A stretch of 64,000 nt of DNA from Candidatus Blautia intestinigallinarum. GTDB taxonomy: Bacteria > Bacillota > Clostridia > Lachnospirales > Lachnospiraceae. Both the position numbers and the translations under genes were made by a program. The DNA lies in contig DXIX01000002.1 of assembly GCA_019112635.1 (NCBI GenBank), forward strand, positions 62,001-126,000, in the 5' to 3' direction. Position 1 is the first letter of the stretch. Each line of letters opens with the position of its first letter. The notes below the pieces were generated by a model. It was not told where the DNA came from. It saw nothing but the letters and a program-made list of their open reading frames with translations, and did not search any database. Shown here in pieces: positions 28,420 through 36,904 of the stretch.

Positions 28420-28449
28420 TTGACACTGGTTTCTCATATATGCTATAAT
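28420..28449 (+). promoter_or_regulatory. Consensus sigma-A promoter whose start site coincides with the wecE-like ATG
   Basis: Perfect TTGACA (28420-28425) and perfect TATAAT (28444-28449) are separated by 18 bases. The ATG of the aminotransferase begins at 28456, seven bases after the -10. Transcription normally starts 6-8 bases past the -10, so the predicted mRNA has no 5' leader. Confidence 0.75.
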
Positions 28450-28455
28450 GCAGAT

Positions 28456-29583
28456 ATGATTGATTTCAATATTCCCCCTTACGTGGGGACCGAACAAAAA
28501 TACATTACAGAAGCCATCGCAGACCGCAAACTCTGCGGAGACGGAAAATTCACACGCAGATGTAGTGATTGGATGAAAGAACATTTCCAGGTCAATCACG
28601 TATTTCTGACTACATCCTGTACCCACGCTCTGGAAATGGCCGCTGTGCTGACCCAGGTAAAAGAAGGTGATGAGGTGATCATGCCTTCTTATACTTTTGT
28701 TTCCACAGCAGATGCTTTTGTACAGCGCGGTGCAAATATTGTGTTCGTGGATATCCGTCCGGACACTATGAACCTGGATGAACGTCTGATTGAAGACGCC
28801 ATCACGGACAGAACCCGTGTGATTGTCCCGGTTCACTACGCAGGAGTAGCCTGTGAGATGGATACCATCCTGGATATCGCCCGCCGGCATCACTTGATGG
28901 TTGTGGAGGATGCCGCCCAGGGATTCGACGCCTACTATAAAGGAAAATCTCTCGGAACCATCGGAGATTTCGGATGTTTAAGTTTTCATGAGACCAAGAA
29001 TCTCACCATGGGCGAGGGAGGAGCTTTGATGTTTCAGGAAGACCGCTGGCAGGAAGCCGCTGAGATTATCCGTGAGAAAGGCACGAACCGCAGCAAATTC
29101 TTCCGCGGACAGATTGACAAATATACCTGGGTGGACTACGGTTCTTCCTATCTGCCCAGTGATATCAACGCTGCCTACCTCTGGGGACAGCTTGAGCAGG
29201 CAGAAAAGATTCAGGCGGACCGCATGCGAAGCTGGAACCGCTATCATGAAGCTTTTCAGGCTCTGGAAGAAGCAGGGCGGGTGGAACGCCCATACATCCC
29301 GGATTATGCCGTTCATAACGCCCATATGTATTATCTGAAAACAGCGGATCTCGACACACGCACGCGTCTGATCCGATATCTGAGCGAGCACGGTGTCATG
29401 GCAGTCTTCCACTACATTCCTCTGCACAATGCGCCGGCAGGTAAGAAATTCGGGCGTTTTCACGGAGAAGACCGTTACACCACCAAAGAAAGCGAACGGC
29501 TGCTGCGGCTGCCTCTGTACTACGGTCTCACCCCATCCGACCAGGAACAGGTTATCACGGCTGTCTACGATTTCTTTGCATGA
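28456..29583 (+). CDS. wecE: PLP-dependent sugar aminotransferase, WecE/RffA-like (DegT/DnrJ/EryC1 family)
   Basis: The protein has about 375 residues. It starts MIDFNIPPYVGTEQKYITEAI, matching the WecE N-terminus, with GDGKFTRRC, TSCTHALEMAA, the PLP-phosphate region and VEDAAQGFDA. The Schiff-base lysine lies in FHETKNLTMGEGGAL. WecE converts dTDP-4-keto-6-deoxyglucose to dTDP-4-amino-4,6-dideoxygalactose using glutamate. RfbB, encoded 4 kb away, could supply the substrate. The track extends upstream to 28315, but the family N-terminus fixes the start at 28456. There is no Shine-Dalgarno sequence; the promoter predicts a leaderless message. The family is firm, the exact sugar less so. Confidence 0.85.
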   Translation: MIDFNIPPYVGTEQKYITEAIADRKLCGDGKFTRRCSDWMKEHFQVNHVFLTTSCTHALEMAAVLTQVKEGDEVIMPSYTFVSTADAFVQRGANIVFVDIRPDTMNLDERLIEDAITDRTRVIVPVHYAGVACEMDTILDIARRHHLMVVEDAAQGFDAYYKGKSLGTIGDFGCLSFHETKNLTMGEGGALMFQEDRWQEAAEIIREKGTNRSKFFRGQIDKYTWVDYGSSYLPSDINAAYLWGQLEQAEKIQADRMRSWNRYHEAFQALEEAGRVERPYIPDYAVHNAHMYYLKTADLDTRTRLIRYLSEHGVMAVFHYIPLHNAPAGKKFGRFHGEDRYTTKESERLLRLPLYYGLTPSDQEQVITAVYDFFA

Positions 29584-29599
29584 GAAAGAGGTAAGAACA

Positions 29600-30037
29600 T
29601 TGAATATTTTATTTTTCTTAACCCCAAAGGAAGATGTCGCCTACATATACGAAAATGAGACACTCCGCCAGACACTGGAGAAGATGGAGCACCACCGGTA
29701 TGCCTGTGTTCCCATCCTCAGTCTGGACGGTAAGTATATCGGCAGCATCTCCGAGGGTGACCTGCTGTGGGAGATCAAGCGCAGAGGCCCCCTGTCTCTG
29801 CACGTGATGGAAGATATTCCCATTATGAATATCCCGCGCGGCCATAATTACAAACCAGTTCACGTGAACTCCAAAATGGAGAATCTGATTCACCGGGCTA
29901 TGAATCAGAATTTTGTCCCGGTAGTAGATGACGGAGACTGTTTCATCGGTATCGTGACCAGAAAAGATATCATCGGTTACTGTTACAAACAGCTTGCCGA
30001 CTGCTACCTGAAAGGAGATTGTCCAAAACAGAAATAG
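29600..30037 (+). CDS. Small CBS-domain-pair protein, TTG start
   Basis: The protein has about 145 residues, beginning at TTG 29600 (LNILFFLTPKEDVAYIYENE) with AAGAGG nine bases upstream. The longer GTG start in the track overlaps the aminotransferase in another frame. Two CBS motifs are visible: HRYACVPILSLDGKYIGSISEGDLLWEI and NQNFVPVVDDGDCFIGIVTRKDII. CBS pairs sense adenine nucleotides and regulate partner proteins. Here the domain stands alone. It lies 16 bp after the aminotransferase and likely shares its transcript. The partner is unknown. Confidence 0.85.
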   Translation: MNILFFLTPKEDVAYIYENETLRQTLEKMEHHRYACVPILSLDGKYIGSISEGDLLWEIKRRGPLSLHVMEDIPIMNIPRGHNYKPVHVNSKMENLIHRAMNQNFVPVVDDGDCFIGIVTRKDIIGYCYKQLADCYLKGDCPKQK

Positions 30038-30090
30038 AAAAAAAGAATCTCATCGCCGCAGATTGTTGGCGTATGGGATTCTTTTTCTTT
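30038..30090. terminator. Bidirectional terminator between the CBS gene and the ABC ATPase gene
   Basis: AAAAAGAATCTCATCGCC pairs with GGCGTATGGGATTCTTTTT with one mismatch, giving a long stem flanked by A and T tracts for both strands. Confidence 0.88.
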
Positions 30091-30098
30091 ACAAATTT

Positions 30099-30845
30099 TT
30101 ATAAAACTTTAGACAAAAATTCCTGAAGACGGGGATCTTTTGGATGTCCGAAGAATTCTTCCGGGCTGTTCTCCTCTTTAATCTGGCCGCCGTCCATGAA
30201 GACCACACGGGTTCCCACTTCTCTGGCAAAGCCCATCTCATGGGTAACCACCACCATCGTCATTCCAGATCTGGCCAGATCTTTCATGATCTCCAGCACC
30301 TCTCCTACCATCTCCGGATCCAGAGCCGAAGTAGGCTCATCGAACAACATCACTTCCGGGTCCATGGCGAGAGAACGGACAATCGCAATTCTCTGTTTCT
30401 GGCCGCCGGACAGCTGAGACGGATAAGAATCTGCCTTCTCCTCCAGACCTACCATTCTCAACAACTCCCGCGCCCTGTCCTGCGCTTCCTTCGGATCTTT
30501 TTTCAAAAGTTTGATAGGTGCCAGAGTGATATTCTGCAAAATTGTTTTATGTGGAAACAGGTTAAAATGCTGAAATACCATGCCCATCTTCTGACGGTGT
30601 TTGTTGATATCCACTTTTTTGTCTGTGATATCCACGCCCTCAAAATAAACATGGCCGGAGGTAGGAACCTCAAGCAGATTCAGAGAGCGCAGAAAAGTGG
30701 ACTTACCGGAGCCAGACGGTCCCACAATCACAACCACCTCGCCGCTGCGGATCTCTGTGGTAATTCCATTCAGAGCGTGAAGGCTGTCATCGAACACCTT
30801 ATGTAAGTCATCCACACGAATTAATACTTCTCCTTTAGTGGTCAC
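30099..30845 (-). CDS. Polar amino-acid ABC importer, ATP-binding protein (GlnQ type)
   Basis: The 248-residue ATPase has Walker [11 protein letters not shown]-loop [11 protein letters not shown], signature LSGGQKQR, Walker [13 protein letters not shown] and switch VTHE. These residues are typical of the glutamine/cystine family. It powers uptake through the permease whose gene it overlaps by 11 bp. It starts at GTG with GGAGGCTGCGAAACA upstream. It is the last gene of a binding protein-permease-ATPase operon on the minus strand. Confidence 0.95.
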   Translation of the reverse strand: MTTKGEVLIRVDDLHKVFDDSLHALNGITTEIRSGEVVVIVGPSGSGKSTFLRSLNLLEVPTSGHVYFEGVDITDKKVDINKHRQKMGMVFQHFNLFPHKTILQNITLAPIKLLKKDPKEAQDRARELLRMVGLEEKADSYPSQLSGGQKQRIAIVRSLAMDPEVMLFDEPTSALDPEMVGEVLEIMKDLARSGMTMVVVTHEMGFAREVGTRVVFMDGGQIKEENSPEEFFGHPKDPRLQEFLSKVL

Positions 30846-31524
30846 TGTTTCGCAGCCTCCTTTCCAGCAATGCTACCAGTTTCGTGAAAATCATTACCAT
30901 CACCAGATAGATCAGAGCTACCGCGATCAATGGCATAAATGCATCGTAGGTACGGCTTCGGATAATATCGCCGCCTTTGGTCAGATCCTGCAAAGCAATA
31001 TAACCGGAGACGGAAGTCTCTTTCAGAAGTACAATAAACTCATTTCCCAGAGCCGGGAGTACATTCTTAAATGCCTGAGGCATAATGATATAAATCATCG
31101 TCTGGGCATAATTGAAGCCCAGGCTTCGTCCTGCCTCAAACTGTCCCTCATCAATTGACATAATACCCGAACGGAAAATCTCCGCCACATAAGCTCCGGA
31201 GTTCATACCAAACGCCATCACAGCCACAAATACCTTGCTCACATCCATGCTTGCAAAGACAACGAAGTAGATAATCAAAAGCTGTACAACCGTTGGTGTG
31301 CCACGGATGACTGTGATATAAATCTGACAAATAAAATTCAGGATCTTCAGTTTATGTGTCTTTTCATAAGTAGAACGGACGATGGCCACCAAAAGGCCCA
31401 GCACAATACCAATCAGGACAGCCAAGAAGGTGACTTCCAAAGTCACCTTCAGGCCATCTGTGATATATTTCCAGCGCTCATCCGTCACAAAATTCAGAAT
31501 AAATCTATCTCTTAATGATTCCAT
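30835..31524 (-). CDS. Polar amino-acid ABC importer, permease
   Basis: The 229-residue membrane protein has five or so helices and the HisM/GlnP EAA-type loop [35 protein letters not shown], which contacts the ATPase. The N-terminal RGTPTVVQL motif is typical of this permease family. It follows the binding-protein gene by about 38 bp and has GGAGAATAC before its ATG. Confidence 0.95.
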   Translation of the reverse strand: MESLRDRFILNFVTDERWKYITDGLKVTLEVTFLAVLIGIVLGLLVAIVRSTYEKTHKLKILNFICQIYITVIRGTPTVVQLLIIYFVVFASMDVSKVFVAVMAFGMNSGAYVAEIFRSGIMSIDEGQFEAGRSLGFNYAQTMIYIIMPQAFKNVLPALGNEFIVLLKETSVSGYIALQDLTKGGDIIRSRTYDAFMPLIAVALIYLVMVMIFTKLVALLERRLRNSDH

Positions 31525-31562
31525 GTATTCTCCTATCTGAATTTTCTTCTAACAGTATTCGA

Positions 31563-32387
31563 TTACTCTTTTACAATGATTACCTGACGAGCTGTGTAAT
31601 AAGTATCGGAGAACAGTACCTGCTGCTGTCTCTCTTCGGTCACGGTCATACCTGCTGCGCCGAAGTCCGCTTTTCCGCTGGTCACTGCCGGGATAATTGA
31701 GTCAAATGCCATATCCTCGATCTTCAGATCCATACCCAGACGGTCTGCAATCGCCTGAGCAAAGTCTGCGTCCAAACCTATAATCTCGTCGCCTTCATAA
31801 TACTCATAGGGCGGGAACTCTGCATTGGTAGCCATAACCAGTGTGCCGCCGGAACGGTCCACATCTGCCGGAGACTCATAATAGTTCTCTCCTGCGCTGT
31901 CACCGATATAAGAATTGGCGATCTCATCGAATGTTCCGTCATCTTTCAGTTCCTGGATAACTTCATTCACCTGGTCACACAGTTCCTGATTATCTTTTGC
32001 AAAGCAAAGAGCATACTGTTCCTCGCTGTATGCGCCATCCAGAATCTTCAGGCCCTCGCTCTGTTTTACGAACTCCTGAGCCGGAAGGTCATCGATTACC
32101 ACAGCGTCAATCTTGCCCTGAGTCAGAGCCTGGACAGCCTCAAATCCTTTGTTGTAACGCTCCACATTCTCATCACCGAACTCGTCTGTCACGGACAAAT
32201 CTCCTGTTGTTCCCTGCTGAACACCGATCTTCTTTCCCTCCAGATCTTCACGGGACTCAATTGCCGCAGACTCCTGGGTGGAGCTGTCGCTGCTTCCTTC
32301 CTCACTGGATGATGATCCGCCGCCGCAGGCTGTCAGGGATGCCGCACATACTGCTGCCAAAAATACACTTAACACTCTCTTTTTCAT
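31563..32387 (-). CDS. Amino-acid ABC importer, substrate-binding lipoprotein
   Basis: The precursor has about 274 residues. It begins MKKRVLSVFLAAVCAASLTACGGG, a lipoprotein signal peptide with lipobox LTAC; the Cys becomes lipidated on the outer membrane face. A Ser-rich linker precedes a SBP_bac_3 domain (GKIGVQQGTTGD, ATNAEFPPYEYYEGDEIIGLDADFAQAIADRLG). The track start at 32420 adds 11 residues; ATG 32387 follows AGGAGGAGAAACG. The domain order within the mature protein looks circularly arranged, because the family's usual N-terminal motif ATNAEFPPYE appears near residue 180 rather than at the start. Confidence 0.9.
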   Translation of the reverse strand: MKKRVLSVFLAAVCAASLTACGGGSSSSEEGSSDSSTQESAAIESREDLEGKKIGVQQGTTGDLSVTDEFGDENVERYNKGFEAVQALTQGKIDAVVIDDLPAQEFVKQSEGLKILDGAYSEEQYALCFAKDNQELCDQVNEVIQELKDDGTFDEIANSYIGDSAGENYYESPADVDRSGGTLVMATNAEFPPYEYYEGDEIIGLDADFAQAIADRLGMDLKIEDMAFDSIIPAVTSGKADFGAAGMTVTEERQQQVLFSDTYYTARQVIIVKE

Positions 32388-32625
32388 CGTTTCTCCTCCT
32401 AATGATTTATAAATATTCATTTTTTTTTATAAAAATAAGGCTTCTATACATTGTACCATCTTTCTTTGAAAAAACAAGTGCGGCCTTGCATATTACCTGT
32501 TTTTTTTTTATAATATGGGAAAATAAATTTTGGCAAAACTGATATTTTTTTCATCTTTATACGGATATATACTTAGAAGGAAGCCTACTCAGGCACAGAG
32601 ATTTAAAGGAGTTATATTCACGGGG

Positions 32626-32913
32626 ATGAAGAAGTTATATCAGAAGAATTCGAATCTGTTCGGACAGAATCTCTCCCGCTACCGTAAACTCAGCGGTCTG
32701 ACTCAGGATGATCTTGGCCAGACTGTGGGCGTGAGCAGAACCTACATCAGTGCGCTGGAGCACGGCAGAGCCAACCCCACATTGAAACTGATGTCCCAGC
32801 TGGCTCTCGCTTTAGAAATCGACGTGGGAAATCTCCTGTCCACATCAGAGGAGCACCTAAATTCTGAGGAGGAAGAACATGAAATTCACAAAAATGCATG
32901 GTATCGGAAATGA
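32626..32913 (+). CDS. XRE-family HTH regulator
   Basis: The protein has about 95 residues. The helix-turn-helix reads LSRYRKLSGLTQDDLGQTVGVSRTYISALEHGRANPTLKLMSQLALAL, a canonical Cro/C1-type fold, followed by a Glu-rich tail. The start is uncertain: the track begins at 32530, while ATG 32626 begins just before the HTH but has its AAAGGAG 14 bases away. The 3' end overlaps dapF by 35 bp. It may control dapF or itself; no operator was identified. Confidence 0.8.
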   Translation: MKKLYQKNSNLFGQNLSRYRKLSGLTQDDLGQTVGVSRTYISALEHGRANPTLKLMSQLALALEIDVGNLLSTSEEHLNSEEEEHEIHKNAWYRK

Positions 32914-33718
32914 TTACGTATATGTCAACTGCTTTGAGGAAGAAGTGAAGGACCCTTCAAAGACCGCAAAATTTGTGAGCGACCGTCATTTCGGAATTGG
33001 TTCCGATGGTCTGATTCTGATTAAACCATCAACGATCGCAGACTGTGAAATGGATATGTACAATATGGATGGTTCCCAGGGGGCCATGTGCGGCAACGGA
33101 ATCCGTTGTGTGGCAAAATATGTCTATGACCACGGCATCGTTCCCAAAACTCATCTGCGTATTGCTACCAAAAGCGGAATCAAAGAATTGGATCTCACCG
33201 TGGAAAATGGCAAAGTATCACTGGTGAAAGTCAACATGGGATCCCCGATTCTTCAGGCTTCTCAGATTCCGGTTCTCGTCGATCAGGACACTGCCATCGA
33301 CCAGCCTATTGTTGTGGATAATGTATCCTACCGCTTCACCGGAGTATCTATGGGAAATCCCCACGCTGTTGTGTATCTGGATGATGTGGAACATCTGGAT
33401 ATCGAAAAAATCGGTCCGAAATTCGAACACCATGACCTCTTTCCAGATCGGGTCAACACAGAATTTGTAAAAGTGCTCGACCGCAAGACCGTGCAGATGC
33501 GTGTGTGGGAGAGAGGTTCCGGAGAGACACTTGCCTGCGGTACCGGTGCCTGTGCCGTCACCGTTTCTTCTATTTTAAATCATCTGACAGACGACGAAAT
33601 CACTGTAAAGCTGTTGGGCGGAGATCTGAAGATTTTCTGGGACAGAGACCAGAATCTGGTCTACATGACAGGACCTGCCACCACCGTCTTTGACGGAGAA
33701 ATTCAGATTCCAGAATAA
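32879..33718 (+). CDS. dapF: Diaminopimelate epimerase
   Basis: The 279-residue protein begins MKFTKMHGIGNDYVYV. It has both catalytic Cys segments, MCGNGIRCVAKY (about 73) and ACGTGACAV (about 221), and the ligand-binding WERGSGETLACG. It interconverts LL- and meso-diaminopimelate for peptidoglycan and lysine synthesis. GAGGAGGAAGAAC lies just before the ATG, inside the end of the XRE gene, so it is probably translated in coupling with that regulator. Confidence 0.97.
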   Translation: MKFTKMHGIGNDYVYVNCFEEEVKDPSKTAKFVSDRHFGIGSDGLILIKPSTIADCEMDMYNMDGSQGAMCGNGIRCVAKYVYDHGIVPKTHLRIATKSGIKELDLTVENGKVSLVKVNMGSPILQASQIPVLVDQDTAIDQPIVVDNVSYRFTGVSMGNPHAVVYLDDVEHLDIEKIGPKFEHHDLFPDRVNTEFVKVLDRKTVQMRVWERGSGETLACGTGACAVTVSSILNHLTDDEITVKLLGGDLKIFWDRDQNLVYMTGPATTVFDGEIQIPE

Positions 33719-33728
33719 TAAATTCCAA

Positions 33729-33770
33729 AAAGGATGGGCGATTCACCTGGAACTGCCCATCCTCTTTTTA
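33729..33770. terminator. Terminator between dapF and the amidotransferase-like gene
   Basis: AGGATGGGC (33731-33739) and GCCCATCCT (33755-33763) form a nine-base-pair stem, with AAAA before and CTTTTTA after. It serves both convergent genes. Confidence 0.85.
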
Positions 33771-34508
33771 TCCGGCTTGATTGCCCTTCCACATTCTCCA
33801 TTTATGTATCAGATGATACCAGAAGCCGCTTCCTGGATTCTTCGGTTCTTCCGGCCAGGAATCACGTCCTGGTTCCTCTTCCCCGGATTCCTCCTGATTC
33901 TTCTCAATCTCAGGCGGACAATAGCAGCGGATTTTCAGAAGGTTCTTTTCATACCGAAAATCCCATCCCGCCTCCAGCTGACAGATTTTTGCTGTCTTGC
34001 CCTGATACTGAACAAACGCCAGAATACTCGCCAGACAGGTGGCAAAGGCCAGACGGCCTCCCACTAAAGCATAATACAATGTCCGTCCGCCTTTTGCATC
34101 TCTCGCCGCAAACAGGCGTTCCTCCTCGCTGTTCCAGATCACCAGGGCGTAGGATCCCTGAAGATAATTCACGATCTCTTCTCCGTACTCCTCATAGGCG
34201 TGCAGAATCACTTCCTTATCACCGCCGCATCGAAACTGATGTCCCCGGCTCTCCAGAATCCTCTGCAGACTATCCGCATTGGAGATCTCTCCGTCACAGA
34301 CCAACACGAACTTTCCATCTTCACTCACCCGGGGCTGATAACAGCCTTTGATCTCAACGATTTCCTCCTGTCTGGAAGCCATCGCTCCGTTTTCCCAGTA
34401 ATATTCTCCAAGATCGTCATCCTCACAATGATGCAGCGCCTGCATCATGGATTCCAACGCAATCCCCTGACTCTCAACTTTTCCCACAAAACCACATATA
34501 CCGCACAT
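33768..34508 (-). CDS. Stand-alone class II glutamine amidotransferase-like protein, degenerate active site
   Basis: The 246-residue protein begins MCGICGFVG, so the N-terminal nucleophile Cys2 of class II amidotransferases is present, and GGDKEVILHAYEEYG matches the SDxEVI region. However the RGPD loop that binds glutamine reads CEDDD, and the NGE motif is DGE. It also lacks the synthetase domain of AsnB; residues 195-246 are an acidic, Trp-rich tail. It may be a non-catalytic or altered hydrolase. It has AAAGGCGG upstream and no obvious partner gene. The fold assignment is fair, the activity unknown. Confidence 0.75.
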   Translation of the reverse strand: MCGICGFVGKVESQGIALESMMQALHHCEDDDLGEYYWENGAMASRQEEIVEIKGCYQPRVSEDGKFVLVCDGEISNADSLQRILESRGHQFRCGGDKEVILHAYEEYGEEIVNYLQGSYALVIWNSEEERLFAARDAKGGRTLYYALVGGRLAFATCLASILAFVQYQGKTAKICQLEAGWDFRYEKNLLKIRCYCPPEIEKNQEESGEEEPGRDSWPEEPKNPGSGFWYHLIHKWRMWKGNQAG

Positions 34509-34619
34509 GGTGATACCGCCTTTCTAAACCGGCGGATGAATTTCCGCCTCCCTGCAACTATCTGCTGTCATTATACAATAACGATCCACCCTGGCTGTAA
34601 TCTTCATTTTTTCCGCTTT

Positions 34620-35822
34620 TTATTTTAACTTTTTGGCTATCTCCGGAAACATCTGGATGCTTCTCTTCAAAATTCCTTTTGTGTGGGCAATTAAAATTCC
34701 ATAATTGGTAATCGGAATCTTCTGATCCTGCGCACATTTCACCCGATATTTCATCTCCCTCTCATTCAGCATGCATCCGCCGCAGTGGACAATCAACTGA
34801 TAGCTGGAGAGATCCTCCGGGAACTCCACGCCCGAAGTAAAATGAAATTCCAGTTCTTTTCCTGTATACTCCCGGATCCACCGCGGAATCTTCACAGTGC
34901 CAATGTCATCACACTGGCGATGGTGTGTGCACCCCTCTGAGATCAGTATATGATCTCCGTCTTTGAGATGATCCAACATGGCTGCCCCTTCCACGGCAGC
35001 TTCCAGATTTCCTTTGTACCTGGCAAACAGAATCGAGAACGACGTCATCCAGATATCCTGCGGCGTCTCTTTGTCCACCCGTGCGAAAACCTGACTGTCT
35101 GTGATCACCAGCTTGGGTTTTCTCTTCAAATTTGCCAGTGTATCCTGCAGCTCATTTTCTTTGATCATGATCGAGACTGCATCAGCCTCCAGAATATCCC
35201 GTATCGTCTGCTGCTGCGGCAGGATCAGCCTTCCCTTGGGAGCCGCTTTGTCAATGGGAATCACCAGGACTACAAAATCTGACGGCTCAATCAGATCTCC
35301 CACAATCCTCATCTTCGGCTCATCGGTCACTGCCAGCCCTGCTATTTTCTCCTTCAGCTCGTAGATATTTTCTCCATTCACCGCACTGACATAGATTTCC
35401 TTCGGCCCTGCCGGTTTTCTCTCCGGGAGAAGATCCGCCTTATTCAACACGACTATATAAGGAATCTTTTTATCCTGGATGATGGATAGCAATTCCTCAT
35501 CTTCCGCTTTCATTCCCACAACTGCGTCCACCACCAGGACCGCCACATCTGTCTTATTCAAAACCTGACGTGCTTTTCTCACCCGAAGTTCCCCCAGGGC
35601 TCCCTCGTCGTCCATGCCCGGAGTATCAATAATCACAACTGGTCCTAATGGCAGCAGTTCCATCGCTTTGCTCACCGGGTCTGTGGTCGTTCCCCGCACG
35701 TCAGAGACCACTGCCAGATCCTGGCCGGTCACTGCGTTGACAACGCTGGATTTGCCCGCATTACGCATTCCAAAAAAGCCAATATGTACCCGGTCTGATG
35801 AAGGTGTGCTGTTCAATCCCAT
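34620..35822 (-). CDS. hydF: [FeFe]-hydrogenase maturation GTPase HydF
   Basis: The 400-residue protein has an N-terminal Era/TrmE-like GTPase (GMRNAGKSSVVNAV P-loop, DTPGMDDEG, LNKADLL), a dimerisation segment, and a C-terminal iron-sulphur domain with EGCTHHRQCDDIG and VHCGGCMLNEREM supplying cluster ligands. HydF is the scaffold that delivers the di-iron subcluster made by HydE and HydG to the hydrogenase. Those partners are not in this window. The gene has GGAGGAATACACT before its ATG and follows the LysR gene on the same strand by 20 bp. Confidence 0.95.
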   Translation of the reverse strand: MGLNSTPSSDRVHIGFFGMRNAGKSSVVNAVTGQDLAVVSDVRGTTTDPVSKAMELLPLGPVVIIDTPGMDDEGALGELRVRKARQVLNKTDVAVLVVDAVVGMKAEDEELLSIIQDKKIPYIVVLNKADLLPERKPAGPKEIYVSAVNGENIYELKEKIAGLAVTDEPKMRIVGDLIEPSDFVVLVIPIDKAAPKGRLILPQQQTIRDILEADAVSIMIKENELQDTLANLKRKPKLVITDSQVFARVDKETPQDIWMTSFSILFARYKGNLEAAVEGAAMLDHLKDGDHILISEGCTHHRQCDDIGTVKIPRWIREYTGKELEFHFTSGVEFPEDLSSYQLIVHCGGCMLNEREMKYRVKCAQDQKIPITNYGILIAHTKGILKRSIQMFPEIAKKLK

Positions 35823-35842
35823 AGTGTATTCCTCCTTTTTTA

Positions 35843-36763
35843 TTACTTGTTTAACAATCTTCCCACCGGCAGCTTTGCCAGGACATCCTTCTCACCATGG
35901 ACCCGCACAATCTCCTTTAGCTTTCGGATTCCCGATGTGAGAAATTTATCCTTGTGATAGACAAAACTGAACTTCCGGTTCCACTCTTGTTCTTCCTGGG
36001 CAAAAGCCTTCAGCGTCCCCCTGCGCAATTCCTCCTCAATCAGACTGACAGACAAAACAGCCAGACACTGATTAATCTTCACAGTCTGAAGAATCGCTGC
36101 CGGAGAGTTCTCCTCAAAAACCACTTTAATGCGTATTCCATGCCGCAGCAGATACTGTTCAAACAGAGCTCTCGTCCCGCTGCCTCTCTCCCGCATAACA
36201 AACTCCTGGCCTCTCAGATCATCCGGATACAGCTTTTCCCGGTCCATAAACGGATGCTCCATCCCGCAGACCAGTACCAGATAATCATCGATCATAGGAA
36301 TGGCAATGAGATCCGGACTTTGGACCTTTCCCTCAATGATCCCCACATCCAGCTCCATAGATAAAAGCCGTTCCTCCACAGTCTGTGTGTTCCCCCCATA
36401 ACAGTAGATGTCAATCTGCGGATTTTCCATCCGGAACTCCCGCACAATCTCCGGAAGCACTCTGCTCCCCACCGTCACTGTCGCTCCGACACGCAGCCGT
36501 TCCTTCCGGTTGTTCAGCATATGCTCTTCCATCTGATCAAACTGAAAAACCACCTGTTTCGCGTAAGAATAAAATGTCTTCCCCGCCTCGGTGATATACA
36601 GCTTCTTAGACAGTCTCTCAAACAATAATACCTGATATCTCTCCTCCAGCTCCCGTATGGCCTGACTGACCGAAGGCTGGGTGATATACAATTGCTTGGC
36701 GGCCTGACTCATAGTTCCGCAGTCCGCCACTGCCAGAAAAATTTTGAGATGACGAATCGTCAT
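35843..36763 (-). CDS. LysR-family transcriptional regulator of the divergent sulphur/CoA redox genes
   Basis: The 306-residue protein has an N-terminal winged HTH (TIRHLKIFLAVADCGTMSQAAKQLYITQPSVSQAIRELEE) followed by a type 2 periplasmic-binding effector domain (about 90-295). It faces the CoA-disulfide-reductase-like gene across 141 bp that contain three copies of a hexamer half-site, the usual layout for a LysR protein controlling its divergent neighbour and itself. The effector is unknown. hydF lies downstream and may be co-transcribed. Confidence 0.92.
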   Translation of the reverse strand: MTIRHLKIFLAVADCGTMSQAAKQLYITQPSVSQAIRELEERYQVLLFERLSKKLYITEAGKTFYSYAKQVVFQFDQMEEHMLNNRKERLRVGATVTVGSRVLPEIVREFRMENPQIDIYCYGGNTQTVEERLLSMELDVGIIEGKVQSPDLIAIPMIDDYLVLVCGMEHPFMDREKLYPDDLRGQEFVMRERGSGTRALFEQYLLRHGIRIKVVFEENSPAAILQTVKINQCLAVLSVSLIEEELRRGTLKAFAQEEQEWNRKFSFVYHKDKFLTSGIRKLKEIVRVHGEKDVLAKLPVGRLLNK

Positions 36764-36792
36764 AAGCCTTCCCCACTTTTTTCCAATTTTTA

Positions 36793-36858
36793 ATAGGTAA
36801 AATCTATAACCTATATAAGATTATAATAATTTACCTATAATAATGCAAGTGTTATAAT
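36793..36858 (+). promoter_or_regulatory. Promoter and candidate LysR operator
   Basis: Half-sites ATAGGT (36793-36798), ACCTAT (36809-36814) and ACCTAT (36833-36838) occur in this short AT-rich stretch. The first two form an inverted repeat with a 10-base gap. The third overlaps a weak -35 (TTTACC, 36830-36835) that pairs with TATAAT (36853-36858) over 17 bases. A weak -35 next to a palindrome is typical of activator-dependent LysR promoters. Confidence 0.6.
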
Positions 36859-36904
36859 AGACAAAGAAACAAAGAATATGAAAAAAAATGAAAGGGGTAT
36901 CAAT

